From positions 1 to 18,497 of the forward strand of contig DKME01000162.1 in the NCBI GenBank assembly GCA_002469525.1: a stretch of DNA of 18,497 nt. The letters run 5' to 3'. The notes under the pieces were generated by a model. That model was not told the origin of the DNA. It made no database searches and saw only the letters and a program-made list of their open reading frames with translations. Shown here piece after piece: positions 7,531 to 14,799 of this stretch; position 1 is the stretch's first letter, and each line of letters opens with the position of its first letter. The stretch comes from Actinobacteria bacterium UBA7422 (GTDB taxonomy: Bacteria > Actinomycetota > Actinomycetes > S36-B12). The translations under genes were made by a program, and so were the position numbers.

Positions 7531-7604
7531 TGGAGAAATATTGTCTAATTTGGGGTTGAAGGGTTGACTGTGGAGGAATATGGAGTATTGTGGCGTCACT
7601 GGGA
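7531..7604 (+). promoter_or_regulatory. MraZ-box operator array, 10-bp register
   Basis: TGG-type boxes start at 7531 (TGGAG), 7551 (TGGGG), 7571 (TGGAG), 7581 (TGGAG), 7591 (TGGCG) and 7600 (TGGGA), all on a 10-bp grid (the last shifted by one). MraZ is known to bind direct TGGG-like repeats with a 10-bp period upstream of mraZ and to repress its operon. Here the dense core (7571-7604) covers the spacer, -10 and likely start site of the proposed promoter, as expected for repression. The outer two boxes may extend the site. Confidence 0.65.
7564..7591 (+). promoter_or_regulatory. Proposed sigma-70-like promoter of the dcw operon
   Basis: TTGACT at 7564-7569 and TATTGT at 7586-7591 are separated by 16 bp, giving a transcription start near 7598 and a 5' leader of about 50 bases before the mraZ ATG. 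The -35 matches the consensus at five of six positions and the -10 at four of six. The MraZ boxes overlie it. Other promoters further upstream are possible. Confidence 0.4.
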
Positions 7605-7630
7605 GTTACCTAGGTTGCTTGTGAGGTCAA

Positions 7631-7639
7631 AGAGAGGTG
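7631..7639 (+). promoter_or_regulatory. Ribosome binding site that decides the mraZ start
   Basis: AGAGAGGTG, with its AGAGGT core 9 bases before the ATG at 7648. It supports this ATG over the longer frame opening at 7564, whose extra 28 residues would be encoded by the promoter and operator. Confidence 0.6.
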
Positions 7640-7647
7640 TGGGGCAC

Positions 7648-8079
7648 ATGTTTCTTGGTACCCAATCACCTCGACTCGACGACAAAGGACGCCTTGTCCT
7701 TCCCGCCAAATATCGCGAGGGATTAGCAGCTGGTTTGGTGTTTACCCGAGGGCAGGAGCACTCAATCGTGGTGTGGCCGGCAAAAGAATTTGCTGACTAT
7801 GCGGAAAGGCTGAGCGTTGCCTCACGTTCAGATTCCAGTGTGCGGGCCTACCTGCGGGTACTTTTTTCCGGAGCCGTAGACGAAATCCCTGATCGGCAGG
7901 GGAGAGTCATGGTTCCTGCAGAACTTCGTTCATATGCACAACTTGATCGCGATGTAGTGGTCGTGGGCAACGGAACCACATTAGAGATTTGGAATGCCCC
8001 TGCCTGGGAGGAATACCTGGCGGGTCAGGAAGCAGGTTTCTCTGCTTTGAGCGAGGAGGTCATACCAGGCATTTTGTAG
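7648..8079 (+). CDS. mraZ: Transcriptional regulator MraZ
   Basis: 143 residues from the ATG at 7648, the normal length for the family. The N-terminus 'MFLGTQSPRLDDKGRLVLPAKYRE' is the canonical MraZ start. It contains two SpoVT/AbrB-like swapped-hairpin DNA-binding repeats, one at 9-22 ('LDDKGRLVLPAKYR') and one near 84-98 ('IPDRQGRVMVPAELR'). MraZ forms ring-shaped oligomers, binds the TGG boxes upstream of its own gene and controls the division and cell-wall operon; the box array just upstream shows the same circuit here. The frame is open 28 codons further upstream, but that part covers the promoter and is unlike any MraZ, so it was not used. The stop is followed 16 bp later by the structured leader of rsmH. 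Confidence 0.96.
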   Translation: MFLGTQSPRLDDKGRLVLPAKYREGLAAGLVFTRGQEHSIVVWPAKEFADYAERLSVASRSDSSVRAYLRVLFSGAVDEIPDRQGRVMVPAELRSYAQLDRDVVVVGNGTTLEIWNAPAWEEYLAGQEAGFSALSEEVIPGIL

Positions 8080-8095
8080 TGCAGCTTGGCCAATG

Positions 8096-8208
8096 AGGTC
8101 TCCACCCGCTCTGTGAACCTGACATCACTTCCCCGATGCCAGGGCCAGTTCCGCAAAAAATGGTTTCTTGAGCGCATAACAAAAAATATAGGCCGCGGGC
8201 GGAGACCT
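8096..8208 (+). ncRNA. mraW RNA motif-like structured leader upstream of rsmH
   Basis: The arms AGGTCTCCACCCGC (8096-8109) and GCGGGCGGAGACCT (8195-8208) are complementary at 13 of 14 positions (one A-C mismatch), closing an 85-base internal region. That region contains 'CATCACTTCCCCGATGCCAG' and two copies of CAAAAAAT (8154-8161 and 8180-8187) that could be unpaired loops. A conserved RNA structure named mraW RNA is known in presumed 5' leaders of mraW (rsmH) in actinobacteria; position, lineage and a long closing stem agree, but I could not run the covariance model. Its ligand or mechanism is not known. It starts 17 bases after the mraZ stop, so it may act as a cis-regulator of the downstream genes or as a processing site. 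Confidence 0.65.
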
Positions 8209-8264
8209 GATTGAGCCAATCACAAGATTTCAAGGAAGAAAACAAGTTCGAACCCGACCGCGAA

Positions 8265-8277
8265 TCGTGTTCCACGA
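8265..8277 (+). promoter_or_regulatory. Small hairpin next to the ribosome binding site of the 47-residue ORF
   Basis: TCGTG (8265-8269), loop TTC, CACGA (8273-8277). The 3' arm overlaps the first two bases of a GAGGG ribosome binding site (8276-8280) that lies 12 bases before the ATG at 8293. It could modulate translation of the small ORF, but a 5-bp stem may be chance. Confidence 0.25.
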
Positions 8278-8292
8278 GGGAAAGAAGCAGCG

Positions 8293-8436
8293 ATGAGCAC
8301 CATTAACCAGTACCTTCACCATCAGGCGGAGTTGATTCCAAGTGGTATTCGCACGGGTGCCGCCGTCTCTGGTGCAGGTATCGCAACCGGAACCGTCGTC
8401 TACTTTTTATCGCTCCTTGTTGGGTCCTGGAATTAA
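8293..8436 (+). CDS. 47-residue small membrane protein, unrecognised
   Basis: ATG at 8293 to TAA at 8434-8436. The first 20 residues are polar ('MSTINQYLHHQAELIPSGIR'), followed by a Gly/Ala-rich and then hydrophobic stretch (about 21-45, ending 'VVYFLSLLVGSWN') long enough for one membrane span, probably with the N-terminus inside. The sequence GAGGGAAAGAAG upstream is a plausible ribosome binding site. The stop lies 5 bases before the rsmH ATG, which itself has only a weak ribosome binding site, so translation of rsmH may depend on this ORF. I recognise no family. Support comes from spacing, hydrophobicity pattern and operon position; conservation was not tested. A leader peptide with no product of its own is the alternative. 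Confidence 0.6.
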   Translation: MSTINQYLHHQAELIPSGIRTGAAVSGAGIATGTVVYFLSLLVGSWN

Positions 8437-8441
8437 AGAAA

Positions 8442-9419
8442 ATGCCAACCCAGCCCCGTCACCTACCGGTCCTTGCCGACCGGGTTTTGGCATTGCTGGC
8501 ACCGGCTCTGAATCAGCCACATGCAGTTCTCGTGGATGCGACTTTGGGCCATGGGGGTCATAGTGAACTTGCGCTAAAGGCCTTTCCCGAACTTACCGTT
8601 ATTGGGCTGGACCGAGATCTAAGTGCCATCGAATTATCACGTCAAAGACTCGCACCATTCGGATCCCGGGTCGTGCTAGTCCACGCGGTGTATGACCAAA
8701 TTCCAGAAATACTTCACGAGCGGGGAATTAAAGGAGTGCAAGGGGTTCTACTTGATCTTGGTGTTTCGAGCATGCAGCTAGATCAAGCTGATCGTGGGTT
8801 TTCCTACTCGTTTGACACGCACTTGGACATGCGCATGGATCAAACCGAGGGGCTGACTGCGGCTCAGGTGTTAAATACCTATGCCCCTGGAGATCTCGTG
8901 AGAATTTTGCGCAACTACGGAGACGAAAAATTTGCCACTCGCATAGTCGAGCGTATTGTCCGCGAACGAGACACTGAACCATTCGACACATCGGCTCGAC
9001 TCGTAAACCTCATCCGTGAAGCGATTCCCGCCGCGGCCCGCCGGACTGGTGGCAATCCGGCCAAGCGAACATTCCAAGCCCTCCGAATCGAAGTGAATTC
9101 GGAACTTTCCGTACTTGATCGCGCAATTCCTCGAGCCATTGATGCTTTGGTGCTCGGGGGAAGGATCGTGGCCATGTCCTATCAATCGCTCGAAGACAAA
9201 ATCGTGAAGCGGGTTTTCGCGCAAAGAAGCGTGGCAAATGTTCCTCTAGATTTACCCGTGATTCCAGAATCAGCCAAACCTGAATTGCAGTTACTCACTC
9301 GAGGATCCGAAAAAGCGACAGCGGCGGAGACGCAAGAAAACCCACGCTCCACCTCAGTTCGGCTGCGAGCTGCCGAACGTATCCGCCTACTCGATGTGAA
9401 AGAGAGTGTGGCCGCATGA
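8442..9419 (+). CDS. rsmH: 16S rRNA (cytosine(1402)-N4)-methyltransferase RsmH (MraW)
   Basis: 325 residues, normal length. RsmH methylates N4 of C1402 in the decoding centre of 16S rRNA using S-adenosylmethionine. Motifs in order: 'HLPVLADRVL' at the N-terminus; SAM-binding 'VDATLGHGGHS' (31-41) and 'GLDRD' (55-59); 'LLDLGVSSMQLD' (103-114); 'RGFSY' and 'LDMRMD' (128-133); 'GDEKFATRIVERIV'; 'NPAKRTFQALRIEVNSEL'; 'SYQSLEDKIVKRVF'; 'NPRSTSVRLRAAERI' near the end. All expected signatures are present. The ATG follows the stop of the 47-residue ORF by 5 bases and has only an A-rich weak ribosome binding site. The stop overlaps the next gene as ATGA. Confidence 0.97.
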   Translation: MPTQPRHLPVLADRVLALLAPALNQPHAVLVDATLGHGGHSELALKAFPELTVIGLDRDLSAIELSRQRLAPFGSRVVLVHAVYDQIPEILHERGIKGVQGVLLDLGVSSMQLDQADRGFSYSFDTHLDMRMDQTEGLTAAQVLNTYAPGDLVRILRNYGDEKFATRIVERIVRERDTEPFDTSARLVNLIREAIPAAARRTGGNPAKRTFQALRIEVNSELSVLDRAIPRAIDALVLGGRIVAMSYQSLEDKIVKRVFAQRSVANVPLDLPVIPESAKPELQLLTRGSEKATAAETQENPRSTSVRLRAAERIRLLDVKESVAA

Positions 9420-10042
9420 GTGCCGCACCGAAACTTGAAGATCCACAAAATCTTGCCCATGAGTCGAGTGAGTCGGTTACCGAATATGCAACGCGTGGAG
9501 TGCGCCGTCGCACGCGCCAAAATCTGCGATTGGTTGCGCCACTTCGAGTACGTAAAGCAAGCCGAGGAGTGTTTGTAATCGTTCTTGCGAGTCTATTAGG
9601 CATTGGGTTGCTCGGAATGCTTCTCATCAACACAACATTGGCCCAAGGGGCCTTTACCTTGAGCGAACTGAAAACCACGCAGGCTGAATTAAGTCGGACC
9701 GAGGCCACATTGACCGAAAGCGTTGCAGCCCTGACCGCCCCGATAGTTTTGGAGCAAAAGGCTCGTGATCTAGGCATGGTTCCCAGTACCACTCCGGCCT
9801 TCATTGAAATTCCAAGTGGAAAAGTCATGGGTAAAGCAAAACCGGCACCGGGAGTGCGAATAGCAACACCGGCTGATGCCACAGTTGGTGAGGCCGCTGA
9901 GATCCCGAGCGATTCTGGTCTGCCCGTAGCCCCGGGTGAGAATTACGATCCTGCTGCTACCGATGAATGGTCAGAGCCAATGTTGGTAGATTCGCAGGTC
10001 GTTTCTGAAGACCTCACACTCGATGCAGTCCCGGTTGAGTAG
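9416..10042 (+). CDS. ftsL: FtsL-like divisome protein with long acidic outer tail
   Basis: 208 residues; it takes the ftsL place between rsmH and ftsI. A basic cytoplasmic N-terminus (about 28-50, 'RGVRRRTRQNLRLVAPLRVRK') precedes one membrane span (51-73) and a short coiled coil (81-115, 'LSELKTTQAELSRTEATL...'), then 'EQKARDLGMVPSTTPAFIEIP', the typical end of FtsL/DivIC folds. About 75 further residues form a Pro/Ala-rich, strongly acidic and probably disordered tail outside the membrane. In known divisomes FtsL pairs with FtsB/DivIC and FtsQ and helps activate FtsW-FtsI. Sequence similarity among FtsL proteins is low, so the name rests on topology and position. It shares ATGA with rsmH, and ftsI begins 24-30 bp downstream. 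Confidence 0.82.
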   Translation: MSAAPKLEDPQNLAHESSESVTEYATRGVRRRTRQNLRLVAPLRVRKASRGVFVIVLASLLGIGLLGMLLINTTLAQGAFTLSELKTTQAELSRTEATLTESVAALTAPIVLEQKARDLGMVPSTTPAFIEIPSGKVMGKAKPAPGVRIATPADATVGEAAEIPSDSGLPVAPGENYDPAATDEWSEPMLVDSQVVSEDLTLDAVPVE

Positions 10043-10072
10043 AGCATTGTTCACCCAACAGGTCAAGTGTCC

Positions 10073-11845
10073 ATGACCCGGCAGCAGCACGGCCGCTCTC
10101 TGGGTGACTTTGGTAATGAGCGAATCAAGTTGGGTAGCACAAGAAAGCGGGGAACAGCCCTAATCTTGGTATCTACGCTGATCTTGATGGTCTTTGCGGC
10201 GCGACTCGTTGACCTTCAGGCTGTGCAAGGAAGTGCTTTAGCCTCTGCGGCATTGGACCAAAGACTTCGAACAATTGAACTGCCAGCAGAGCGTGGCTCA
10301 ATTCTCGACTCTTCGGGTGAGCCGCTGGCGATCACTGTGGACGCTAAGAACGTTACGGCAGACCAAACCATGGTGACCGATCCAATAGCGGTGGCACAGG
10401 CGTTGTCTCCAATTTTGGGTGCGGATGCCGACATATTGGCGAATAGACTCTCCGGTGAGCGGCGCTTTATATATTTGGCAAAGGAAGTCACCCCGGAAAC
10501 ATGGGAGCAGATTTCCGCACTGAGACTGCCTGGAGTTTTCAGCCAAGATACCTCACGGCGTATTTATCCCGCGGGAGACCTGGCTGCGAACGTGATCGGC
10601 TTTGTCGGTAACGAAGGAAGCGGCTTGGGCGGATACGAGTACGCTTTCAACGAAGATTTGAGTGGCACGCCTGGTAAATCAACCTATGAGCGTGGACCCG
10701 GCGGACGTGCAATTCCTACCGGTTCATCTGTAAGAGTTGACGCGCAAGCGGGCGTAGATATTGAACTGACCATCGATCGAGATATCCAGTATGTCGCACA
10801 GCAAGCGATCGCTGAAGCCGTGGAGAGCTCTGGAGCCTCTGACGGAACCGTGGTCGTCATGAATCCACAAAGCGGGCAAATCCTCGCACTCGCCACCGCA
10901 CCAACATTCGATCCGAACTACCCAACGCAGAGTTCGCAGAAAAACATGAATAATCGCCCATTGACAGCGGCTTTCGAGCCGGGTTCGATCAGCAAGGTCA
11001 TGACACTTGCCGCAGTAATCAATGAAGGGGCGGCGACCCCATATACCCCGATAAAGGTCCCGCCGACTTTGAACCGTGGAGACAAGGACTTTCGTGATCC
11101 CAGTCCACATGGAACCTTGAATCTGACGCTTAGCGGCGTGATGGCCAAATCTAGCAATATCGGAACGATCCTTGCTGCCGAGCGAATCGGTGGGAAAAAA
11201 CTGTCCAGGTACCTTAAGAAATTTGGTATTGGTCAACCAACCGGCCTGGGTTTCCCCGGTGAAACAAGTGGATTCGTTCCGGAGTACAAAGACTGGTCAC
11301 CAACATCTTTCCCGACAATTGCATTCGGGCAGGGACTCAGCGTCAACGCAGTCCAAGTCACCAGCGTTTTTTCCACGATTGCCAACGATGGACTGCGCGT
11401 TGAACCTTCACTCGTTAAGGCAATCGTTCATGAGGACGGAAGCATTGAAGAACCAAAAGCGCCAGAGACTACTCGTGTGGTGTCCCGTGACACTGCAAAG
11501 CAAGTCCGTGCAATGCTCGAGTCGGTCGTTGGTGAAGGTGGTACGGCTACAAATGCAAGGATTCCTGGTTACCGCGTTGGAGGAAAGACAGGAACAGCAC
11601 AGGTAGTTGACGCTCGAACCGGTGGCTACAGCAATCAGGTGATAGCTTCATTCGTTGGCATGGCACCGGCAGATAATCCGCAACTCGTTGTCGGTGTTTT
11701 CGTATCGCAACCGCAGAGTGGCCGCTACGGTGGTGAGCTCGGCGCTCCGGTATTCAAAAAAGTATCAAGCTATGCGCTCGGAGCTTTGGAAATTCCACCA
11801 ACGGGATCAAAGGCACCTAAACTTGCTTTAACCTTTGGAGGCTAA
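10073..11845 (+). CDS. ftsI: Septal peptidoglycan transpeptidase FtsI (PBP2b/PBP3 type, class B)
   Basis: 590 residues from the ATG at 10073. A GTG two codons upstream (10067) is also possible, but the AGGT at 10060-10063 fits the ATG better (9-base spacing). A basic N-terminus and one membrane span (about 25-45) are followed by the dimerisation or pedestal domain ('ERGSILDSSGEPLAIT', the usual start) and the transpeptidase domain. Catalytic motifs are all present: SxxK as SISK (Ser305, Lys308), SxN as SSN (360-362) and KTG (505-507, in GKTGTAQ). There are no C-terminal PASTA repeats. FtsI cross-links septal wall made by FtsW and is the target of beta-lactams. The next gene starts one base after its stop, and the ribosome binding site of murE lies within its last codons. 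Confidence 0.96.
   Translation: MTRQQHGRSLGDFGNERIKLGSTRKRGTALILVSTLILMVFAARLVDLQAVQGSALASAALDQRLRTIELPAERGSILDSSGEPLAITVDAKNVTADQTMVTDPIAVAQALSPILGADADILANRLSGERRFIYLAKEVTPETWEQISALRLPGVFSQDTSRRIYPAGDLAANVIGFVGNEGSGLGGYEYAFNEDLSGTPGKSTYERGPGGRAIPTGSSVRVDAQAGVDIELTIDRDIQYVAQQAIAEAVESSGASDGTVVVMNPQSGQILALATAPTFDPNYPTQSSQKNMNNRPLTAAFEPGSISKVMTLAAVINEGAATPYTPIKVPPTLNRGDKDFRDPSPHGTLNLTLSGVMAKSSNIGTILAAERIGGKKLSRYLKKFGIGQPTGLGFPGETSGFVPEYKDWSPTSFPTIAFGQGLSVNAVQVTSVFSTIANDGLRVEPSLVKAIVHEDGSIEEPKAPETTRVVSRDTAKQVRAMLESVVGEGGTATNARIPGYRVGGKTGTAQVVDARTGGYSNQVIASFVGMAPADNPQLVVGVFVSQPQSGRYGGELGAPVFKKVSSYALGALEIPPTGSKAPKLALTFGG
11837..11841 (+). promoter_or_regulatory. Ribosome binding site that decides the murE start
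   Basis: GGAGG inside the last codons of ftsI, 5 bases before the GTG at 11847. This is the best ribosome binding site in the cluster and sets the murE start at 11847 instead of an in-frame TTG at 11835, which would overlap it. Confidence 0.75.
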
Positions 11846-11846
11846 C

Positions 11847-13340
11847 GTGGGTTCGACATCGATTGTCGAGATTGCTTCACTCATTCACGCTAAAATTGAT
11901 GGCAATTCTGTTGTATCGGTTTCTGGAGTTTCTCTGGACTCAAATAAAATTACGCGAGGTGAACTGTTCGCCGCGTTGCCTGGTCGCAATGCACATGGAG
12001 CTCAGTTTGCCGAACAGGCGATTTCACGCGGAGCCAATGCGATTCTCACCGACCCCGTAGGGTTAGCGGCCCTGCAACAGACTGAAGCAATAATTGACAT
12101 TCCCATCCTGTGTGTTGATCAACCAAGGGAACACTTGGGAGAAGTCTGTAAGTTGGTGTTTGAAAACCCTTCGGCAGACATGCTCCTACTTGGAGTGACC
12201 GGAACAAATGGGAAAAGTACGACCACCAGCATGATTTATCAAGCTGCACGTGCGCAGGGTCTTAAAGCCGGGTTAATCGGAACCCTCGCCACCATGATTA
12301 ACGGCGAAGAAGTGAACAATATTCGAACCACACCGGAGGCGCCTGATCTATACCGGACGCTTGCCACGATGAAAGAAGCTGGAGTCGTTTTGGTAGCAAT
12401 GGAGGTATCTAGTATCGCTCTTTCCGAACACAGAGTTGACGGACTTACCTTTGCATGTGTTGGCTTCACGAACCTTTCACATGACCATTTGGACTACCAC
12501 GGCTCAATGGAAGAGTATTTCTCCGCTAAGGCGCAACTTTTTACACCAGAATTCGCGTTGTCTGCACGTGTATGTGTGGACAATCCGTGGGGGCGTGAGT
12601 TGAGCCACACCACTGAGATTCCTTGCGAGTCAATCGGTATCACAGAATCGCCGGATTGGTTATTGACTCAGAGTCAAGAAGTAGGGGGGTGGACGATCCA
12701 CGGTCCGACGGGCGAATTGCCACTAGGCCGGCTCTCAATGCCGGGAGCCATTAACGCACTAAATGCGACGCTGGCATTGTCGATGCTTGATTGTGTAGGG
12801 GTTAGCGGGCCTGCCGCGTTGAATGCATTAAGAATGGCAACTGTGACCGGCCGAGGAGAGTTGGTTGCCGTGCACGGAAGCGTGTCCATCTATGTCGATT
12901 ATGCACATTCGCCTGACTCGATTCGGGAATTCCTTTCTGGGTTGCAGAATCAAAGTAAGTCGCGTGTTATAACGGTTTTGGGGGCAGGTGGCGACAGAGA
13001 TTCAAGTAAACGGGGAGAGATGGGCCGAGTGGCAGGCAGCCTCTCGGAAGTATTGATTGTCACCGATGACAATCCAAGATCGGAAGTCCCGGAGCGGATC
13101 CGTGAGGAAATTGTCGCTGGTGCGGAGAGTATTTCTGGAGGCTCTGCCCACGAAGTCCATGAAGTCGGAGACCGGCGAGAAGCAATTGCGCTCGCACTGG
13201 CCAAAGCCGAAGGCCGGGACGTCATAGCGATCCTTGGCAAGGGACATGAAAAGGGACAAGAGGTATCCGGGCGCATAATTCCATTCAGTGACATTGACGT
13301 TGTTGAAGAGTTACTTGAGAGCAGTGGTGAGCATGATTAG
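11847..13340 (+). CDS. murE: UDP-MurNAc-L-Ala-D-Glu: meso-diaminopimelate ligase MurE
   Basis: 497 residues from the GTG at 11847, chosen because GGAGG stands 5 bases before it. MurE adds the third residue of the wall stem peptide in the cytoplasm using ATP. Visible: the N-terminal UDP-substrate domain ('DSNKITRGELFAALPG'); P-loop 'GVTGTNGKSTT' (116-126); 'TTPEAPDL' (161-168); 'NLSHDHLDYHGSMEEYFSAKAQLF' around 209-232, with the Lys that is normally carbamylated; 'VDYAHSPDS' (350-358); and DNPR (408-411, 'DDNPRSE'), whose Arg is the known determinant for meso-diaminopimelate over lysine. So a directly cross-linked meso-DAP wall is expected. It overlaps murF by 8 bp. Confidence 0.96.
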   Translation: MGSTSIVEIASLIHAKIDGNSVVSVSGVSLDSNKITRGELFAALPGRNAHGAQFAEQAISRGANAILTDPVGLAALQQTEAIIDIPILCVDQPREHLGEVCKLVFENPSADMLLLGVTGTNGKSTTTSMIYQAARAQGLKAGLIGTLATMINGEEVNNIRTTPEAPDLYRTLATMKEAGVVLVAMEVSSIALSEHRVDGLTFACVGFTNLSHDHLDYHGSMEEYFSAKAQLFTPEFALSARVCVDNPWGRELSHTTEIPCESIGITESPDWLLTQSQEVGGWTIHGPTGELPLGRLSMPGAINALNATLALSMLDCVGVSGPAALNALRMATVTGRGELVAVHGSVSIYVDYAHSPDSIREFLSGLQNQSKSRVITVLGAGGDRDSSKRGEMGRVAGSLSEVLIVTDDNPRSEVPERIREEIVAGAESISGGSAHEVHEVGDRREAIALALAKAEGRDVIAILGKGHEKGQEVSGRIIPFSDIDVVEELLESSGEHD

Positions 13341-14799
13341 CTTCAGTGGAGAACAGTTGGAAGAAATTACTGGCGGTGCACTTAAGGGTTGTGACCTTCA
13401 ACGAGTATTTCCGGTTCCCGGATTCTTTGTTGACTCACGTGCCCCAATTCCCGACGGAGTATTTGTTGCCTTGGCCGGAGAGCGAGCAGATGGTCACAGT
13501 TTTCTTGGTGGTGTTCAGTCAGCAGGGGCAGCATTGGCAATTATCTCGAAGGATTCCAAGGTTCCAATTCCTGCCGGGTTGCCTACTCTCAGCGTGAACG
13601 ATCCATTGGCCGCCCTCGGACAGATAGCGCACTGGGTGCGAAGAAACGTGTTGACGGCACAAGTGATCGGTGTCACGGGTTCGAGCGGGAAAACCTCGAC
13701 AAAAGACCTTATTGCAGGAGTCCTTAGCCAGTTCGGGCGGTGTGTTTCGCCCCCCGGATCTTTCAATACCGAAGTAGGGCTTCCACTCACCATTCTGAGT
13801 GCAGATACGGATACAGAGTTTTTAGTTCTGGAAATGGGTATGCGTGGGATTGGGCATATCTCTGCGCTAGCAGAGATCGCGGAGCCGGACATTGGGCTGG
13901 TGCTCAATGTTGGATCTGCGCACATTGAACTGTTAGGCAGTGTGGAAAATATTTCTCGCGCGAAAGGTGAACTCGTTCGGGGGCTTCCCGAATCGGGAGT
14001 TGCGATTCTCAACCTCGATGATCCCCATGTGCGCAAAATGAGTGTGGATATTTCCTGTGATGAGTGGACATTTGGTGAAACTTCCGGAGCTGACTTTCAC
14101 GCAAGTGACATATTGATTGAAACAGACGGAACAACTCGCTTTACGGTTACCCATGCAGGAGTCACCTGTAGTGCGCATGTGAATTTGATCGGTTTGCATT
14201 ACGTGAGTAATGCGTTGGCAGCAATTAGTGCCTGTGTTGCTGCGGGTGTTCCCTTCGAAACTGCCTGCCAACTTCTCGAGAATGTTCACACAATTAGTAA
14301 GTGGAGAATGGAAGTCACCGATACGCCCAGTGGGATTACGGTTATCAACGACTCCTATAACGCGAATCCTGAATCGATGCGCGCTGCCCTAAAGACATTG
14401 GCTCAACTGGGTTCCAAGGCGCCACGACGCAGAACATGGGCTGTCCTGGGTGAAATGTTGGAACTGGGAGATTACTCGCTCGACGCACACGACTCAATTG
14501 GTCGGTTGGCTGTTCGGCTAGACATATCGCGCCTCATCTGTATTGGCGCTGGAACGAAAGTTATGCACCTAGCGGCTGCTAACGAAGGTTCATGGGGAAA
14601 AGAGTCTTTGTGGGTCGCAGAGCCAGATGAAGCGATTGCGATTCTTTCCGACGAACTTGCACAGGGAGATATTGTGTTGGTGAAAGCCTCGCGATCAGTT
14701 GGACTCGACCGCGTGGCAAGCGAGATTCCAGGACTGAGATTAAGTAGTGTCAAGTCGGACTTTGAATTTGATACCGACGCAGAGCAGGGAGCTCCATGA
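13333..14799 (+). CDS. murF: UDP-MurNAc-tripeptide: D-Ala-D-Ala ligase MurF
   Basis: 488 residues from the ATG at 13333. The N-terminus 'MISFSGEQLEEITGGAL' aligns with the usual MurF start; a longer frame opening at 13288 would add 15 atypical residues inside murE. P-loop 'GVTGSSGKTSTKD' (113-125); 'GSFNTEVGLPLTIL'; 'EMGMRGIGHI'; 'NVGSAHIELLGSVENI'; 'INDSYNANPESM' in the C-terminal part, typical of MurF, and 'LGEMLELG' after it. MurF completes the UDP-MurNAc-pentapeptide by adding D-Ala-D-Ala. The start lies 8 bp before the murE stop and the end shares ATGA with mraY, so it is translationally coupled on both sides. Confidence 0.96.
   Translation: MISFSGEQLEEITGGALKGCDLQRVFPVPGFFVDSRAPIPDGVFVALAGERADGHSFLGGVQSAGAALAIISKDSKVPIPAGLPTLSVNDPLAALGQIAHWVRRNVLTAQVIGVTGSSGKTSTKDLIAGVLSQFGRCVSPPGSFNTEVGLPLTILSADTDTEFLVLEMGMRGIGHISALAEIAEPDIGLVLNVGSAHIELLGSVENISRAKGELVRGLPESGVAILNLDDPHVRKMSVDISCDEWTFGETSGADFHASDILIETDGTTRFTVTHAGVTCSAHVNLIGLHYVSNALAAISACVAAGVPFETACQLLENVHTISKWRMEVTDTPSGITVINDSYNANPESMRAALKTLAQLGSKAPRRRTWAVLGEMLELGDYSLDAHDSIGRLAVRLDISRLICIGAGTKVMHLAAANEGSWGKESLWVAEPDEAIAILSDELAQGDIVLVKASRSVGLDRVASEIPGLRLSSVKSDFEFDTDAEQGAP

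Noticed and set aside
7564..7647. Longer MraZ frame starting at 7564
   Set aside because: The extra 28 residues are encoded by the promoter and TGG boxes. The family begins MFLGT, and a ribosome binding site precedes the ATG at 7648.
10724..11236. 170-codon minus-strand frame inside ftsI
   Set aside because: Antisense shadow of a fully conserved transpeptidase gene, with no family features.
11835..11846. TTG start for murE at 11835
   Set aside because: It would overlap the strong GGAGG; the GTG at 11847 has ideal spacing from it.
13288..13332. Upstream start for murF at 13288
   Set aside because: The 15 added residues do not resemble MurF, and the ATG at 13333 gives the usual N-terminus.
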